Source: [Phialemoniopsis] sp. UDSM-2020 (Eukaryota > Ascomycota > Sordariomycetes > Thyridiales > Thyridiaceae). From it: a stretch of 64,000 bases of DNA. Every line of letters starts with the position of its first letter. Position 1 is the first letter of the stretch. The position numbers were made by a program, and so were the translations under genes. The stretch covers positions 682,001 to 746,000 of the forward strand of contig JAEILZ010000001.1 in assembly GCA_018873225.1 (NCBI GenBank). Reading direction: 5' to 3'. The notes under the pieces were generated by a model. It made no database searches, was not told where the DNA came from, and was given only the letters and a program-made list of their open reading frames with translations. Positions 22,598 to 34,163 of the stretch are shown piece by piece.

Positions 22598-23588
22598 CTA
22601 ATTCCTCAACCCCCTTTCATTGTCAATAACCCGTTTCACATCTTCCAGAGCCAGATGCTTGTTGCTGGACCACGAGCATGCACCTCTAGGTCCCGAATCA
22701 TTTAACATATTCACCACTCTCCAATTGTCGTCGACGTCCGCCACCTCTAGGATGGTGCCAGCCGGGTACTTCAAATCAGTGGCAACAGCAACCATGCAAC
22801 GGGCAACTGCAGACGGCTCAAGCATGTGATCCTTGCTGGGATCGATATAGCGCATCACCTCCGGATGATCGGTGAAGAGTGGTGACTTGATGATGCCCGG
22901 TGCGACTCCGACCACTCGAATGCCTGCCATCTTGTGCAAGTCGGACATGCATCGAACGAAGGTGCTGATGGCGGCCTTGCCAGCCTGATACAGTGGAGTG
23001 ATTATGCTGGCCTTTTGAGCTCCCGTGCTAGAAACATGTAGAATCACACCAGGTTGGTTGGCGGCAAGCATCTTCCGGATGGCCAAGCGTGTCATCTTGA
23101 TCGGGGACAGCAGATTGATATCGAAGAGGCGATAGTGTCCGTCAACATCATCGTCACTCCAAAAGCCGTGATGAGACTGCACAGCTGTTAAATACTGAAA
23201 GCTTCTTTTGGAAAGCTAGACTTACAGGCTCGTAGATACCCGCACCGGGACAGACTATATATGGAATACCTCCGATCTCTCGGTCATAAACATCGAAAGC
23301 TGCTTCAAGCTCCTTCCAGTTTGACGCATCAGCTTTGTGGAAGTAGACCTTTGGGCCGTTGTCTTTCGGTAGTGATGACAGCCACTGAAAAGCGTTTTTA
23401 TGAAGTCCAATGTCCACAATGATACTACTACATCCAGCATTGTACAATTCTTGTACGAAGGCAAGGTTTATACCTATGTCGAATCCGTTAGCGATGATTT
23501 TGAATACACTGAAACTGGGATCAATCTCACCAGAGCCAGCACCTGTCACAATAGCGCCCTTGCCCTGAACGTCAAGTTGAGAAGTCAT
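22598..23588 (-). CDS. Short-chain dehydrogenase/reductase (15-PGDH-like)
   Basis: Three exons on the minus strand (23588-23531, 23473-23226, 23176-22598) give 294 residues. The cofactor loop TGAGSGIN (TGxxxGIx) is formed by the first splice. Other SDR marks are ADASNW, the PGAGIYEP segment in place of NNAG, Ser in LHVSSTGAQ, and the active-site YQAGK (Y-x-x-x-K), then VAPGIIKSPL. A hydroxysteroid/prostaglandin-dehydrogenase-like alcohol oxidation or ketone reduction is expected. It is divergent from the lactonase gene across a 413-base promoter that carries the CGGCT repeats. Confidence 0.9.
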
Positions 23589-24001
23589 GTTGCTGACAGG
23601 TCACGCGACGAAATTCTCGGAGTTGCGTATAAGTTGCAGGATGTTGACGGCTTAACAACCTCTACAAAAGACACATTATTTCAGAAATATATCACGAACT
23701 TCCAGTAGCTCTGACAAACCCAGTCCCCGCGTTTGTAGGGTTCTCCACCAACATTTGCGCTATCGGCATCTGCCCTAAAACCAAACCGGCTGTTTCGGCT
23801 CTGCCGGCTGTCGAGCGCGTCATTGAACAACGCTAACGATCCAGTAGTCTGGTGATGGTAACCGCCATTGAATGACCCCGCAGCGAGGAAGTGCCTGATT
23901 ACGAGATAGTTCGCGAAGGTATGTATTTGAGGGAGTGAACCACTGTAGAGATATCCTGTTTCATTGAGATCATCGGGCATTTCGTACTCAGTCGAACCAC
24001 T
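23589..24001. promoter_or_regulatory. Divergent SDR/lactonase promoter with triple CGGCT element
   Basis: Between the two start codons, ACCGGCT (23785-23791), CGGCT (23796-23800) and CCGGCT followed by GTCG (23804-23813) form a cluster of three half-sites. A cluster of the same make-up is found at 29229-29254. Confidence 0.5.
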
Positions 24002-25181
24002 ATGCCGCCAAAGGCCCCGTTTGAAGTCCCTTCGGGGGCGGTTGCTCGCGTGAGCATCATCGACTCAACTCTTGCGCTGAATGGCATGCCCGTCTCATAC
24101 CTCATGGCACCTCCACTCGAGGGCTTTGACAAGTTCCCCACCATTCCTACATGGTCTTTTCTCGTGGAGAGTCCGACGGGAAAGAAGGCACTATTTGACT
24201 TGGGCGTGCCGCCAGACATTGATACCTTTGCCCCTGTGGTCACAAACAAGCTCAAAGCCTCTGGCTGGGATGTCAAGGCTGAGAAGCATGTTGCCGATAT
24301 TCTAAGAGAGCACAAGGTGGAACCCTCAAGTATCAACAGTGTCATTTGGAGGTATGTAGTAAAGCCGTTGCGTGTTCTTCTCGCACTGATGCTCAGATGT
24401 CACTAGTCATTGGCATTGGGATCACATCGGAGACCCATCCACGTTCCCAGGGACGACTGATTTGGTCGTTGGTCCGGGATTCAAAGAGGCTTTCTATCCA
24501 GGCTACCCTACAAAGCTTGATGCTCCTGTCCGTGAAAAGGATTTCGAGTAAGACAGTCAGTCATATCATCTTTGTCAGACACTTGCTCACATTTCCAGGG
24601 GCCGAAACCTAGTTGAAATCGATTTTGCCACACAGGGTTTCAAAGTCGGAAAGTTCGATGCTTTTGACTTCTTCGGAGATGGATCTTTCTATCTGCTCAA
24701 CACCCCTGGCCACGCTGTAGGCCATCTCGGAGGGTTAGCGCGAACTTCGACCAGCCCAGACACCTTCATCTTTATGGGCGGAGATCTCTGCCACCATGGA
24801 GGAGAGATGCGACCATCGCCGCACCTACCAATCCCGGCAAACTTAGACTCTCACATCCCAAGATCTCTTCGTGTAGGAGGTGTTTGCCCAGGGGGCGCAT
24901 TGTTTGAGGATCTCAACGTGAAACGGGGCCGCAAACCCGACGAGCCATTCTTTGAGCCTGCCATGGGCCTTGACATTCCACAAGCGATCCAAACGATCAA
25001 GGATAGCCAACTAGCAGATGCTCAGCAGGACGTCTTTTTCATCTATGCCCACGATAGTACAATCAGGGGTGTTGTGGATTTGTTTCCCCTACCCGCCAAC
25101 GATTGGAGCAAGAAGGGCTGGCGAGAAAAGACTCTCTGGGCATTCTTGAACGATCTAGCTAAAGCTCTAGAAACGAGATAG
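24002..25181 (+). CDS. Metallo-beta-lactamase-fold lactonase (AHL-lactonase-like)
   Basis: Three exons (24002-24351, 24407-24547, 24599-25181) give 357 residues. The metal motif SHWHWDHIGDP (H-x-H-x-D-H) is created exactly by the first splice. LLNTPGHAVGHLGG and GGDLCHHGGEM supply the next His and the bridging Asp, and YAHDSTIRGV a final His. No signal peptide is present. This layout is that of quorum-quenching and other lactonases of the family rather than glyoxalase II. In the island it is a good candidate for opening a lactone made by the Baeyer-Villiger monooxygenase 2.9 kb away. Hydrolysis of a lactam instead is possible, since fungal relatives include lactam hydrolases. Confidence 0.88.
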
Positions 25182-25256
25182 TCTGTATTATTGTCTCCAT
25201 AATGAAAGACTCAAAGCGGTTTCTTTTTACCCAGAAGATGCAACATAATAATGCTC

Positions 25257-26163
25257 CTAGCTCTCCAAAGCGGCAGAGGCAGCGTCCGCAGCAGCCTCCC
25301 AATTCTTTCCCTTACGGTCTTTGATAAAGCAATTGCCTCTTTGCTCTGCCCAACTCTTTGTAACATTGTAATTGTACGTCACCGCCACACACCGTGTCTG
25401 ACCAGACTGCAGATTACTGTTGTAAAAGACGCAATACTCCATACAGTCCTCGAAGGTGTACACGAGAGTTTTGGTAAGATCCGTGATCACTCCCCCGTTG
25501 TCGCCCTCGGCTCCTTTCGGCCAGTCTCTGAGGCAGTAGGCTGTAAATCGAACCTCATTGGAATCTTGGTAGGTCTTTTCACGCGGTGATTGACAGCTGT
25601 TGGCGGCTATGCCTATTGTACCGCTTGTGATGGGCGCCGAGGATGTGGGGGACATCGTTGACGAAGTCGAAGAAGCGGTTGAGGAGGTGGAGGCGGAGGA
25701 GCCCCGAGCTGTGGATGAAGAGACCCTAGTCAGGACGTCAGTATTCTTCCCTTGTATAACAGTCTTATCTTTGAAAGTGTCAGAGCACATACGGGGTAGA
25801 TGTTAACGTTGTGAAATAGTCCTGTGTTCGCGATTGTTGTAGCCCAACACTTAGCCCCGCACCCAGGCCGGCACCCAGAATGATGATGGCCAGCAGACCT
25901 GCGATTGTCCAGAAGACGGGGACGGAAAGTCCTAGCAATGTATTGCTCTCCTCTCTCTCAGGCACGTTCGAAGGAGAACAGTTTTGTTGCCAGACACCGT
26001 GTTGTTGGTGAGTACCATCTCCTGGAGGCCAGCCAGACTGTGCTGCATATGCACTCCCGTAGTATCTTTCTAGCTCCGGTTGACACACCTGTAGGCCATC
26101 TTTATCATTCGCGACGAATTCGGCGCCAAAGCTATTGCCCAGGCCCTCGCGTGTATAAGACAT
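25257..26163 (-). CDS. Single-pass membrane protein with extracellular Cys-rich (PAN-like) domain
   Basis: Two exons on the minus strand (26163-25793, 25725-25257; 67 nt intron) give 279 residues. The first about 80 residues are polar, then comes one strong membrane helix (FWTIAGLLAIIILGAGLGAG), a Ser/Thr-rich linker (about residues 125-160) and a C-terminal domain with six Cys ending in GNCFIKDRKGKNW. The spacing C...C...C-x3-C...C...GNCFIK resembles Apple/PAN-type modules of fungal surface proteins. The architecture fits a cell-surface sensor or anchor. It is convergent with the lactonase gene (75 bases between stops) and lies within the catabolic island, but no functional link can be shown. 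Confidence 0.72.
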
Positions 26164-26896
26164 GGTTGCTTGTTATTATCCCGGCCCAAGTATTCAACAG
26201 AGCTGGGAGCCAGCGAGCATGACCGAGCAAAATGCATCGGCCAGAGCAAAGAGACGAGGTGTGAGGGGGGGGCCGTGTTCATCGCGCAGGTGGCAGTGAG
26301 TGTTGCCCAGTAATGCGCCAATAATAGAATCTTGAAGAATGTGACAGCTGAAAACGCCACCAGCAAGGGTCAGCCGCCAAAAGTGCACTTTCTTGACATG
26401 GGCCGGCCTGCTCGGTAAAGGACAAGGCTGAACACAGTGCCGACCCTTTTCAAAATCTTTTCCAGGGGCTTTTTTATAGTTTCTTCAAGCTCGAGCCTTC
26501 TCATAGACAGAATGCTAATCATTGCATGCATTTGGTAGCTCCTATTACACCTGTGATTTCCGTGCGATTTAGCTATACGTAATGAATCGATTTGGAGGTG
26601 AGCAATGATCATCAGGCGTACTGAGCCCCCAATCAATCGGCACATGTCCAGGGGCCAGCTGCGCACGCCAAGCAGACGCACAGCCCCTATCTAGCAGAAT
26701 ACAATCTTGCAAGATGACTGTACCATTGGATATGACACCCAATTCTCGTCTCAAGGCGAAATATCGGACTCCCACAAAAGAAAAAACTTTCACTGACGCA
26801 GATGAGAAAATTGCCCTTTCTGTCTGTCTTTGTTTACACTATAATGCTATGCAATACTCAGCTTTATCTTCATGTTCTAGTTTCTATCTGAGCTTG
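26164..26896. other. Intergenic
   Basis: 733 bases holding the promoter of the membrane-protein gene and the 3' region of the BVMO gene. No gene was seen on either strand. Confidence 0.35.
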
Positions 26897-28831
26897 TCAA
26901 TAGTACAGGTACTTTGGAACCCTCTCATCTAAGTACCATGTGCTGTCTGCATCAGCCTCTTCCCTCGTCGAGAAACCGTTGCCCAAGAACTGGAACCTAT
27001 TTCCAGTGTCGTACTCATACTCAAAATCTTCGAACTTCGGCCTCTCCATGGTGTGAAACCAATGGATACGACTACCAGGGTGGATTGCCGTGATGGGGCC
27101 GTCAATCTTTCCTCGCTTGAACCAGGACCGACATTTCCCAGCCCAAGCTGTGCGAGGCATGAAGGTGTCGATGTGAGTGGTAAACTCATTCACGGCTTGT
27201 TGTTTGACACGGACAGACTTGATCATTTCTACCTGGGCTTTCGTAATCATCTGCATGATGTATTTGGAAACGTACTCGGTGATAGTGAAGACGCTGCCGT
27301 GGGAAATAGGCGCATTCGGACCCAGAAACACTGTAGACATGATTAGGGCTTTGTACTTCTGATCCCATCTATGGTGTAACTTACTGAAGTAATTGGGAAA
27401 TTCGGGTATCGCAAGTGAAAGGTATGCCCTTGGTACGTTGGGTTCACTCCAGAGCTTGCCGAGATCAGCTCCATTGCGACCAGTGACGGGAAACCGTGGC
27501 GAGAAAGAAACGTCGAACCCAGTCGCGCAGACGATAGCGTCAACGTCGATTCTTTCTCCGTTGGCCATCACGAGGCCCTTGGTGTCGACGTGGTCGATCT
27601 TGGCATTTGTGATGACGCGTACGTTTGGTTTCGAAAAGCTTTCGAGGTACCCCACGCCAGGCGTAATCCTCCTGCAGCCGACTGCAAAGTCGGGGATGAT
27701 ATCTGGCCCAAGCTCGGCAGCTCGCTCACCAAGGAGATCAACCATGCTGTTGTATGCATCCTTGCGTACTTTCTCCGCCATGGCAGCACCGTTGACGAGC
27801 ATGCGGAACTTGGAGTTGATCTCTCGCTCAATTTGCTTCCGGAAGTCCGTATACCGCTCGTCGTCGGTGCGAAAGAGCTCCTTTTGCTCCTCGGAAAATA
27901 CGTTGGGCATCTCGCCGCCCTTCAAGGACGGGTAACGCGACGCAGCGCCGGGGGTAACCCAAGTCGGTGACCGAATGAGGTGGACTAGCTCTTTGACCTC
28001 GGGTTGTATCGCAGGTACGATCTGAATGCCTGTTGATCCGTTGCCTATGACGGCTACCACTTTGTCCTTGAGAACGGCATCCTCGGGCCAGTTTGCGCTG
28101 TGAATGAGATCGCCCTCGAAAGAGTGAAGACCCTGAATATCAGGCCACTTCCAGTTGTTGAGGATACCACCGGCATTGAGGAGGAAATGACACCAATCGT
28201 CGAAGACAATTTGCCGCTCGACGTCTTCAACCTTGACATTCCATACTGCCTTCTCCTCATCCCAAGTTGCGCCTACTATCCGATGGCTGACCTTGATGTA
28301 ATCTCTCAGCTCGTGCTTGTTCACGCAGTGCTCAAGGTAAGCTTGTATTTCGGTGCTGGAGGAGAAAAGCTCAGACCAGTTCGGGTTTGGCTCCCATGTG
28401 AACTGGTAGTTGTGTGATGCTATCAACAAGGATCAGCATCATATTCCAGACGGCGCAGGGACGCTAGATGTCTACTCACGAATATCGCATTTGCAGCCGG
28501 GATATCTGTTCTCCAACCAGGTGCCGCCATAGTTCTGATTCTTCTCGTAAATGACAAGGTCGACACTCTCTAGGAAATTCTTTGTCTGGTATGCCATGTT
28601 GATGCCACTGGCGCCTGCTCCAATACATATCACCCGCACTGGTTTGATCGTTCCAATCGGTTGATCCCACACCTCATACTCGGCGGTAGACTTTGCATGA
28701 CCATTGACTCCATTCGTCTTCGCTGGTAGAGTACATGGTTGTGTCGAGTTCCCATTCACCGCCTCGGGCTTCACGTGCATGCCCTCCGTGGCGTGCGTCG
28801 TGGTCTCGGTGGCAATCGTAGCAGACGGCAT
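26897..28831 (-). CDS. Baeyer-Villiger-type flavin monooxygenase
   Basis: Three exons on the minus strand (28831-28480, 28419-27385, 27330-26897) give 606 residues. FAD fingerprint ICIGAGASGINMAYQ (about residue 69), the NADPH fingerprint VAVIGNGSTGIQIVPA (about 241), and between them the BVMO signature F-x-G-x3-H-x3-W-P as FEGDLIHSANWPE (about 218-230). [22 protein letters not shown], formed across the first splice, and NYFMFLGPNAPISHGS, formed across the second, are also family-typical. The second intron is 54 nt with no stop, so unspliced RNA would stay in frame. The enzyme inserts oxygen next to a ketone to give an ester or lactone. It is divergent from the Zn2Cys6 regulator gene, a usual arrangement for a pathway and its activator. 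Confidence 0.93.
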
Positions 28832-29393
28832 CTTGGCTTCGTGCAATGATAAGTGTAGCCTCTCCCAATGTAGCAAGTAATGAACGCCAATTAATGAATA
28901 ACGAGTTGGTGGAGATGTTATATCGACGCAAACTTATGCATAACCGAAAATCTTGATTGCCTGGGTCGATGCTTGATAACTATGGCTCGCTTTGTAACAG
29001 AATAGAAGCACTAGCTTTGACAAGTGTGCTTTCGAACATCTGATCACGGCATGAATGAGTCGGACCATGACCTGCCGGCCGGCAGAGCCAGTCCGGCTTG
29101 CTGATCGAAGGTACGTCCCACGCTCAGAATGATCCAGGCTTTGGCAACCATTCCCTCCGGCTGTGGAGGGGACCCCGCATGGAGAAGAGCGGAGCCGAGT
29201 CATCACGTGTTGCGGGCTAGCTTGGGTGACCGGCTCTCCGGCTTTCGGCTGTCGTCATCATTACCGAAGTGACTACCGCCGGCAATACCCCCTCCACAGT
29301 GTGCGGCGGAATGACATAGACAGCCAACATCCCACGTCTCCGATGGGTAGCAGAGACCGGCTCACAGCAATCAGCCCAGAATCAGTGTAAATC
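28832..29393. promoter_or_regulatory. Divergent BVMO/regulator promoter with palindrome and CGGCT repeats
   Basis: 562 bases rich in CGG half-sites. There is a 14-bp perfect palindrome CTGCCGGCCGGCAG at 29072-29085. CTGTGGAGGGG at 29161-29171 has its exact inverse CCCCTCCACAG at 29289-29299. ACCGGCT, CCGGCT and TCGGCT followed by GTCG lie at 29229-29254. It is the densest candidate operator region in the island. Confidence 0.5.
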
Positions 29394-31599
29394 ATGCAAT
29401 CCTCTCTTGCCGATAGTTCTGCCCCTGTTTTGCGATCCCGAAGAAGCAACAGGCGATCCCGGCTAGTGTGTCTTGCATGCCATCAAAAGAAGGTACGGCA
29501 CAACCATGGCCTTTGTCGTCTATCTCGGTTGCTGACGTGCCGTGACTAGGTCAAATGCGATCTCCAACAGAATCCTACGGGTCCGTGCTCGAAATGCATC
29601 GAGGCCGGGGCTGCAGATGAATGCCGGTGAGACCCACCACGTCCCAGCAGCTGGCCGGATCAGTGCTGACGCGAAATGCCATGACCATTACAGGATACGG
29701 CCATCAAGACGAATCAAAACCAGCAATCGAAGTGGTACATTTGATGGCAATAGTGATTTGCAGACAGCTTTACCTCAGCTCACTGGCGGCTTGATACAGG
29801 CTCCTCCTCAGACTGGGGTGAACGGCCCTCTCAATCCCACCACGAATCCATCACTGTCCTTACTGGCCGATGTAGCGGAGCAGTGGACCGGCGAACGGCA
29901 ATCCCTTCCGGCACAACCCCTGTCGACTGTTCCCGCCCGGCCATTCTCACTGAACCATGCCGCCGCCCCCAGCGAAGCAAGTCCCGGCCAGCAGGTCGGC
30001 CCGTCGCCGTCCTCGTCGCTCCAAGGCGGGACAAGAGTGGCCAGTTACCTTGGGGACTCTGGATACATGCAAATATTCAGTGGTAATGGTCCTGTCGAGA
30101 CGAGTACTACCACGAATTCACAGAATATCTCTCAATTGCCTCCCCCAGCACTGCAGGAGAGCTACTTGGAGACGTACAGAAAGTACTGCTACACTTGGTG
30201 CCCAGTGCTAGATCGCACAGAAGACGGTAGTGTTACCGCGACGCAGGAGTCGCCCATTCTCCAATATGCCTTGGCTCTCATCGGAAGCCACATGGAGCCA
30301 CCAGTGCTGCCTCACGCTGAGCCTGCTGTGTATTACAAGTATGCGAAGGAAGAGTTCTACAGCAACCAGGAGAGAAATCCTCTCCTGGCCATATCGGCCA
30401 TCATGCTGTTTTATTGGTGGGGCCCGGGACCGCCAGATGTCATGAGCATCGACTCTGCTTGGTGGTGGACTGGCGTTGCTATCCGGCAGTCTCAGCAGCT
30501 CGGTCTACACCGCGAGCCACGCGATGGGCAGATTCTGTTACCTGGCGAGACGCCTGCACTGCGACGGAGGATATGGTGGACGTTGTTCGTAAGTGGACGC
30601 GTTATTATCCTAACCTCACTCACTGTTTCAACTTGAGCACGACTAATTTGAAGACAGGCTCGGGAGCGGCTCACAAGCATCTGTATGGGGAGGCCATGCA
30701 TGATTGACCCGGACGATTGTAACATCAAGGAGCTCACTCTTGCTGACTTCCCAACCTCATGTCGCGACCGGGCCGAGACTTTCATCTATTGGGTACGGTT
30801 ATGCGCAATCATCGGCCGTGTCAGTAAGTTTCTTCTAAGAAGAAATGACGGCAGCCCGTTCCCCATGCATCTCGCCCAGCAGCTCAAACAATGGGTCGAG
30901 TCCCTACCTCCGCGGCTCCAACTACCGATTCATGGCCAGAGAACAATCAAGTTCGACCACGAAATCCACCAGCTCCATCTCCCATACCTGACTACGGTGA
31001 CACTACTTTATCTGAGCAAAACCTCCCGCTCATTACCCAGAGCATACAAAGCCGCAATCCTGGCATCGTGCTGTGTGGCCCGCATTTTCGAGGACTTCAC
31101 GGCTCGCGGGTCACTCCGGTTTCTGCAAGGCATGGCAGGATGGAGCATTGCCATCGCCGTTGTTGCTCTGCTTCACGCACGCAAGGATTCCAGACTTACT
31201 GCGGCCGCGGACGTCGACATCCACGTCCTGCGCGTAGCTCTCAGAGAGATAGCAAAGACGTGGCACTCATCCCGCATGTTTGAGCGGGGGTTCGAGCGGC
31301 TTGATCACGAGGCAAGCCAGACAGCTCCCGGCCAGGCTGGTAATGAGAATCCGGCAACATTTGGCCTCATTGAGGAGCAAGGCACGCTCTCTGATCCTGA
31401 GTCTCCAGGCGACATTGTAGAGTGGCGGGACTTCTTCCCGTATCTCACCCCAGAGACTCGGCCGCTTGCGGCTATTGTGCTTGCACCGACGCCTACAATT
31501 CAGTTTGCAGATTTGGACTGGCCGGAGGACATGAATCTGGAGCTTTCTGGGTTCTTCGATCCAAGAATCGATCCGAATCTTTCCATGTTCTCGTTCTAG
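29394..31599 (+). CDS. Zn2Cys6 transcription factor, likely regulator of the catabolic island
   Basis: Four exons (29394-29492, 29550-29626, 29694-30588, 30658-31599) give 670 residues. The binuclear zinc cluster is split by the first intron and reads C-x2-C-x6-C-x9-C-x2-C-x8-C over residues 26-58, with basic residues before it (RSRRSNRRSR). A low-complexity Pro/Ser/Gln linker follows. The fungal-specific regulatory domain (about residues 240-480) has the usual CPVLDRTEDG ... LGLHREP ... RRRIWWTLFARERLTSICMGRP pattern, the last part formed across the third splice. It is nuclear, binding CGG-type sites. Its central position and the CGG-rich promoters around it suggest it controls the neighbouring enzymes. 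Confidence 0.92.
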
Positions 31600-31666
31600 C
31601 CTTGACTTTAGCACCGATCTTTATGCCAGCTGCAATGCCTACGTAATGTCTATATCCTCAAACATC

Positions 31667-32950
31667 CTATCTTGCTACTCCGTGAGCCTCTGTCAGTGCT
31701 GCAACAATGTCATCCTCGTATTGTCTAGCCTGTGGTAGAACAGGATGCATGTGCATAAATGAATGGGGAACTCTCATGTATCTATCAGAAAGTCAGTACC
31801 AAATCAAGCACATGGTTCTAAACCAATGAAGCGCGTACCTTCTCATGGTGACCTTGTTACCCCCCTCGACCAGCCTCTTGGCATATGCCTCCCCCTCGTC
31901 TCGCAGCATATCACATTCAGCCGTGGCCAGGAAAGTGTTGCATAGGTCCGACCATTTTGGTGCCTTCAGTGGGGATATCCACCAATCTGGCACTGCCGCT
32001 TGTATCTCCGCCATTCTCTTCTCGGGAAAGACATGCTTCCGAAAATAGGCCATGCGTTCCCAGTCCAGTAGTGGAACTTTACTGAACTCGTTGAAAGACG
32101 GCCATGGAGAGTCTGCCGGGGTTTTATATTCATGGTGATCAGCAAGCGGCGGCACAGCAGCGACGAGAAGCTTGATGTCGATACCCGCGTCTCGGGCACG
32201 GTGCTGGAGGATACAGGCGAGGTGCGCACCAGCAGATATGCCCCCAATAGAAACGGATGATGGATCGATATTGAGTTCCGAGGCGTGTGCGCGTGTCTAG
32301 TATACGAGCTTAGCCTTCTATGAATTCACCACAGTCTCTCAGAGTCAAGTCGCGATTGCTTGACTTACCCATATGAGTGCGTCCCAAGCATCCTGTGCGT
32401 TCAGACCGAAGCGAGCCTCTGCATCAACGTGTCAGTCATGTTGTCTCAATTGATCAGAGAGTTACCTTACCCGGGCACAATCGGTAGTCTACATCTACTA
32501 AGACAATGGGCAATCGTTCTCGTAACCTGAGGCAAATCGCCGCATCCGACCCTAGGTCCCCAAACACCCAGCCACCCCCTATAACCGCAATGTCAGAGAT
32601 AATCCAGCTACAGCCGGTCAGAAGCTTTAAGTACCATGAAAATTGATATGAACTGGGTAGGGTCCCGGACCCCATTTCGACTCATCCGGATGGTAGGTCC
32701 GTAGCTTGATAGGCGTCGAAGAATCGGCGACAGCCATGTCCCACTCGCGAAGGCGGGGATCGGGTGCCGCATTTGCATCGAGAGCCCATTTACGCGCAAA
32801 ATCCCCTGGATTGGCTCGGACTTCTTCCAGAGGGACCTGGTGCGTTCCAAGCTTGTCCGACAAATTCTCGTTGTAGTAATCCACAAATCGAGAATCCAGC
32901 TTGGGGAGCATATCTGGGTGGATAGGATTGAGAGGTTGTTGTGGCGCCAT
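31667..32950 (-). CDS. Alpha/beta hydrolase fold-3 esterase (hormone-sensitive-lipase family)
   Basis: Five exons on the minus strand (32950-32635, 32578-32471, 32418-32369, 32296-31839, 31781-31667) join in frame for 348 residues. The oxyanion-hole motif is HINFHGGGWVFGD, completed by the first splice. The nucleophile elbow is GGISAGAHLA (Ser of G-x-S-x-G), the acid is in AECDMLRDEGEAYAKRL, and the catalytic His is in RVPHSFMHM, in the last exon. There is no signal peptide, so it is probably cytosolic. The family hydrolyses short esters and some lactones. With the BVMO and lactonase nearby it may cleave the oxidised ester product. It is convergent with the regulator gene, 67 bases between stops. 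Confidence 0.9.
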
Positions 32951-33215
32951 TTTGTGATCAGGATTTCTTCCTGCGGTTTATGGTGATGGAGTAGCAATCA
33001 TTCAAGAATAATATCGATATTGATATTTTATTATGCTCTTTTCTTCTCAAAAATGGGTTCGGCTCTCGGCATTCATTGGCTGCATTGGCACTGTCGCTGG
33101 GTTTCTCCAGTCACATCAACCACGCGAGATTGCGAGATTAGGACAGTCATTTCTGGCACCAGACCCTGTTGCAAAGCTGCTTCTATGACTAGATCTTTGA
33201 CGTCTATATTCTTAT

Positions 33216-33796
33216 TTATTTCTTCTGAATATAAGGCTCAGCATCGGGGGCTAGATCCTTAAGCTGCCTCTTGTGTTCACCGGCGGCGACCATCTCGTCA
33301 ATGACCTTGGAGGCGACCTTGAAAGCCTCGACACCGGCAGGAACACCACAATAAACTGTCGCGTGAAGAATGGCCTCGCGAATTTCGAGTTCCGTCAGGC
33401 CGTTGCGAATGGCTCCTCTAGTGTGCACTCCTAGCTCGGGCCAACTCTTGATGGCGATGAGCATGCCAATGTCTAGAGAAAGGAGTGATAATGGTCAGCC
33501 AATATATCTCGCTAGGAATGTAATTCCGTAGTTCGAAAGCATACTCAGCAGACTCCGTTGCTGCCGGCTAAGACCCGGCCTCGACCAGATGTTTCCCCAG
33601 CACCATCTAAATCTGTTAGAAGCTTCTTTTGCATGGATACGAGTAGATGCGGCCCTTCTTACTCTGTGGTGAGCTGCTGCCCTGCAAAGGCAAATTCGCT
33701 TGAGCCATTGTTGAGTGATCGGTCGACGTAGACGTCTCCGACTACCTCGCGCCGGTTCTTCAGTCCTTGCTCGAAAAGCTGTTTGCTTGCAGACAT
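33216..33796 (-). CDS. Carboxymuconolactone-decarboxylase-like protein
   Basis: Three exons on the minus strand (33796-33663, 33606-33545, 33472-33216) give 150 residues. The sequence follows 4-carboxymuconolactone decarboxylase closely: [18 protein letters not shown] across the second exon, then [31 protein letters not shown] and [14 protein letters not shown], with the His of GVHTRGA in the active-site position. The AhpD-type CxxC pair is absent, so it belongs to the decarboxylase branch. In protocatechuate breakdown this enzyme makes 3-oxoadipate enol-lactone. In fungal clusters the exact reaction of such copies is usually unknown. It lies downstream of and parallel to the hydrolase gene and is divergent from the aldehyde dehydrogenase gene. 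Confidence 0.88.
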
Positions 33797-34163
33797 GACG
33801 AATCGACTGGTGCTATACTGTAGAAGTAAGATACAATGTTCGATTACCCGATCAACAGTCGTGTCTTTACAGCTTTTATGCCCACTTCGGGTGGAAACAT
33901 TCCGATGTTGCGGATGTTGCGGGTCCGGTCAATGGCTGTGGTCCGGTAGACCCGGCAATCGCGGCTCATAAGTCTCGGTACGGCATAACCCAATCAGCGG
34001 ACCGAAAGATCGGCTACTTCACGAATTAGTCTTCAGCGTACCTAACCGAATCAAGTTACCAAATTCTGTCATAGTAGATCTCATAAGATGCTTCCAGGTG
34101 GATATGTGAAGGTGGAATATGTAGTGGGTGAGCGCCAAAGGAACAGCAGCAAGCAATGCCGGC
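33797..34163. promoter_or_regulatory. Divergent CMD-like / aldehyde dehydrogenase promoter
   Basis: 367 bases. Two adjacent copies of GATGTTGCG (33904-33921) run into GTCCGGT at 33923-33929, repeated at 33941-33947. CGG half-sites like these fit the island-wide regulation idea. Confidence 0.4.
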
